NCBI GenBank assembly: GCA_028700095.1
Contig: JAQVTJ010000090.1
Location: 1-6,863 of the forward strand
From: Methanobacterium sp.
GTDB lineage: Archaea; Methanobacteriota; Methanobacteria; Methanobacteriales; Methanobacteriaceae
Direction of reading: 5' to 3'
DNA length: 6,863 nt
The notes under the pieces were generated by a model that saw only the letters and a list, made by a program, of their open reading frames with translations, did no database searches and had not been told where the DNA came from. Shown piece by piece: positions 5,302-6,863 of the stretch (positions are counted from its first letter, which is position 1; every line of letters starts with the position of its first letter). Both the position numbers and the translations under genes were made by a program.

Positions 5302-5809
5302 TTAATTTTCCATTTTTACTATTTTAGATGGATTTATAAAAAATAATACTATTCCATCAATAATTAGCCATATTTCGATTAAAATAGCAAGATAATATGG
5401 ATTCCATGCATAGGCAGCCAGTATTATATATAGTATACCTAATATCAAACTTATAATACCTGAACCTTTACCTGCTGTTCCTTCTTTAGCAAAGAATGAC
5501 ATTATAGCAGAGAATATAAGGAAAAAACCTGCAATGTAAAACCAGAAGCTGACTAAGAAACTAAATTCTATTATATTACCAAATAGACCGATACCTACAA
5601 TTATACCAAGTATACCTAGTATTAAATATCCCATACTAATCCATTTATTGTTTTCCCAAAGTGTAAAGCTTTGTATTAATCCCTAAAAATAGTATGCTTA
5701 AACCTGCAAGTATACTTGCAGTGAAAACACCAAATAATGGGAATAGTAGAACTAAAATACCTAAAATTATAGCTAAAATAACTAAAAGTAAATTTTCTTC
5801 TTTTGCCAA
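5302..5809 (-). pseudogene. HdeD/DUF308-family membrane protein, split by a one-base frameshift
   Basis: A TTG start at 5809 follows a strong GGGAGGA SD (5823-5817). The first frame encodes MAKEENLLLVILAIILGILV and further hydrophobic residues, then runs out at TAA 5645 after an unlikely tail (NTKLYTLGKQ). The second frame picks up as GLIQSFTLWENNKWIS, then continues in 110 residues from an internal ATG at 5634 to the stop at 5302. Removing one G from GGG at 5683-5681 joins the two frames into about 168 residues with six hydrophobic helices and the FLGLIQSFTLWE junction expected between helices 2 and 3. Paired short hydrophobic repeats, the ILGILGIIVGIGL block and the final IWLIIDGIVLFF match DUF308 proteins such as HdeD, linked in enterobacteria to acid resistance; the archaeal role is unknown. 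The 110-residue part has no SD before its ATG and would lack the first two helices. Either a decayed gene or a base-calling error. Confidence 0.85.
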
Positions 5810-5850
5810 AATTTATTCCTCCCAATAGTTTCTAAAGTCCCAAAAAGAAT

Positions 5851-5862
5851 ATTTCATGAAAT
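5851..5862. promoter_or_regulatory. 12-bp palindrome upstream of the HdeD-like gene
   Basis: ATTTCATGAAAT is perfectly self-complementary and lies 42-53 bases upstream of the TTG at 5809. Minus-strand TATA-like boxes are at about 5895-5887 (ATTTATAAA) and 5877-5869 (GATATATAT), so the palindrome is close to the likely start of transcription. The same 12 bases form the core of the 18-bp palindrome at 1552-1569. Confidence 0.42.
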
Positions 5863-5946
5863 ACATTGAATATATATCAATTATATTTATAAATAAATTC
5901 CTGTTATTAAATAATTAAAATTATCAATAAATTTACTATCTCATTT

Positions 5947-5977
5947 TCATTATTATATATTTTTTTTATAATAATGA
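5947..5977. repeat. 11-bp perfect inverted repeat in the divergent promoter region
   Basis: TCATTATTATA (5947-5957) and TATAATAATGA (5967-5977) pair perfectly across a nine-base T-rich spacer. The repeat lies between the minus-strand promoter of the HdeD-like gene and the plus-strand promoter near 6061. It could be an operator or a terminator-like hairpin; A/T-rich repeats of this size are not rare in such DNA. Confidence 0.4.
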
Positions 5978-6060
5978 CTATTTATAAATTTTTTAAAGTA
6001 TAATCCAAATATTAACAGGATCTTTTGATAAATGAAATACTTAACAAGAAATTATATTTG

Positions 6061-6068
6061 TATAAAAG
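6061..6068 (+). promoter_or_regulatory. TATA box for the small Cys-rich gene at 6144
   Basis: TATAAAAG would start transcription near 6090, about 54 bases before ATG 6144 and 78 before the alternative ATG 6168. Assigned by sequence and spacing only. Confidence 0.35.
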
Positions 6069-6143
6069 TTTATGAATTACATAATATAGTGAAAGTAAAA
6101 ATTAAATATTATATGTTGGAATTAATTATGGGGTTTAGAGTTT

Positions 6144-6314
6144 ATGCGATTTAATAAATGGAGTGCAATGAGAATATGCAAATGTTGTTATACTTCTTTC
6201 ACTCCCAATCAAACACAGAGAAAGCGTCATGAAACAAGTTACTGTGTTATATGTTTTGAAAAAATTGAAAAACTTAAAGAAAACAATGTAGATAGAAAAA
6301 TTATTGATAGTTAG
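6144..6314 (+). CDS. 56-residue Cys-rich protein, probable zinc-binding
   Basis: The frame from ATG 6144 to TAG 6314 gives MRFNKWSAMRICKCCYTSFT followed by a basic stretch (QRKRH), then YCVICFEKIEK and a Lys-rich helical tail. Five cysteines fall in a C12-x-C14-C15 group and a C34-x2-C37 group about 19 residues apart, the layout of a small zinc finger or ribbon; there is no signal peptide or membrane helix. I do not recognise a named family. A role in binding nucleic acid or protein is inference from size, charge and Cys pairs. The start is uncertain: ATG 6168 (Met9) has GGAG (6160-6163) four bases before it and would put the Cys motif at the very N-terminus, whereas ATG 6144 has no clear SD. 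An eight-codon frame (6128-6154) overlaps the upstream start. A T8 run follows the stop by seven bases. Confidence 0.72.
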   Translation: MRFNKWSAMRICKCCYTSFTPNQTQRKRHETSYCVICFEKIEKLKENNVDRKIIDS

Positions 6315-6321
6315 GAAATAG

Positions 6322-6329
6322 TTTTTTTT
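6322..6329 (+). terminator. T8 run after the small Cys-rich gene
   Basis: Eight T begin seven bases after the TAG at 6312-6314, which fits an archaeal oligo-T terminator and supports the 6144-6314 frame as a transcribed gene. Confidence 0.55.
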
Positions 6330-6382
6330 ATTATTTATTCAATTTAAATAACTTAAATCTATTAAAATATATTCCTAAATAA

Positions 6383-6402
6383 TATAATCGATTTAGATTA
6401 TA
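6383..6402. repeat. 7-bp inverted repeat between convergent genes
   Basis: TATAATC (6383-6389) and GATTATA (6396-6402) flank six bases. It sits between two convergent genes and may help termination of the minus-strand transcript ending at 6498, although no strong T-run follows on that strand. Confidence 0.3.
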
Positions 6403-6497
6403 AAAATAGGCATTATTTATTATTTAATTGTTAATAATTTTTTTAATAGTATAGATTTGTTAAATATTTATTTATTTTTATAATATTATGATTTCAG

Positions 6498-6863
6498 TCA
6501 GTCTGTACTGCTTCCACCATAATATTTACTTGTGCTTACACCGCTTTTACTATAATCTATATTTATAAATCCATTATTATAGTAATATTGGAGTTCTGAT
6601 GAATGGGTTAATTCAAAGTTTCTATATGGATCTTCAAGATATGGGAATATCATCCCTATAAATGTGTATATATAAGCTGGGATTATTCCATAGGTTTTGG
6701 TTAATATTTGGAAGTAAAGAGGAAATCCACAGCCTGGAGCTAATATCGGATTATCTGTTCGTACTGTTCCATGATAAACCATGGGTATAGCACCTTCTTG
6801 TCCATGTTGTTTTGCCAATATCTTAACATGTTTCATCATATCTTCATATGTATTATATACAAC
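6498..6863 (-). CDS. Unrecognised protein, C-terminal part, 5' end beyond the window
   Basis: The minus-strand frame is open to the right edge: VVYNTYED precedes the double Met at 6839-6834, so those Met are probably internal and the true start lies outside. The visible 121 residues end in TGA. There is a mixed segment with AKQHGQEGAIPMVYHGTVRT, a PGCGFPLYF motif with a single Cys, a strongly hydrophobic stretch ILTKTYGIIPAYIYTFIGMI that could be a membrane or buried helix, then YLEDPYRNFEL and a Tyr/Ser/Gly-rich tail without a known sorting signal. I do not recognise the family. The tail and single hydrophobic stretch are compatible with an envelope or membrane-associated protein, but no function can be stated. 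Confidence 0.75.
   Translation of the reverse strand, partial: VVYNTYEDMMKHVKILAKQHGQEGAIPMVYHGTVRTDNPILAPGCGFPLYFQILTKTYGIIPAYIYTFIGMIFPYLEDPYRNFELTHSSELQYYYNNGFINIDYSKSGVSTSKYYGGSSTD

Noticed and set aside
1..6863. CRISPR array, insertion sequence, integrase or attachment site
   Set aside because: No regularly spaced repeats, no transposase-like frame and no tRNA end with a direct repeat were found on either strand.

Overview
The window is very AT-rich DNA from a pseudomurein-walled methanogen of the order Methanobacteriales, probably Methanosphaera or a close relative. The evidence is an archaeal TFB C-terminus at the left edge, archaeal-style TATA boxes with T-run terminators, GGAGG/GGTGAT ribosome binding sites and a secreted protein with pseudomurein-binding repeats. 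The genus is inferred from style, not from a database search.

Layout. 1-99: end of the general transcription factor TFB. 225-377: a 50-residue Cys-rich (CxC) protein with a TATA box and a 7+1+7 palindrome upstream. 378-670: no convincing gene. 671-1000 (-): zinc ribbon plus two-helix membrane protein. 1254-1346 (-): a 30-residue, very basic peptide with a strong SD, behind a hairpin-containing upstream region. 1347-2050: about 700 bases without a confident gene. 2051-3400 (+): secreted protein with a class-I glutamine-amidotransferase-like (BPL_N) domain followed by pseudomurein-binding repeats; its best start codon is ATT. 3401-3596: nested hairpins between convergent genes. 3597-4964 (-): 14-TM-type MFS drug exporter with an in-frame TAG at codon 49. 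5302-5809 (-): HdeD/DUF308 membrane protein split by a one-base frameshift. 5810-6143: divergent promoter region. 6144-6314 (+): small Cys-rich protein. 6498-6863 (-): C-terminal part of an unrecognised protein running off the right edge.

The genes do not form one operon; almost every gene is a monocistronic unit with its own promoter and T-run. Many encode membrane, envelope or metal-binding proteins, which suggests a loosely assembled cell-surface/stress region next to tfb. Three successive larger genes each carry a defect (unusual start, nonsense codon, frameshift), so this is either a decaying accessory region or a region with sequence errors. The most unusual elements are the extracellular Cys-His-Glu amidotransferase-like enzyme tethered to pseudomurein, its ATT start, the stem-forming leader of the 30-residue peptide, and several palindromes placed near candidate start sites of transcription.
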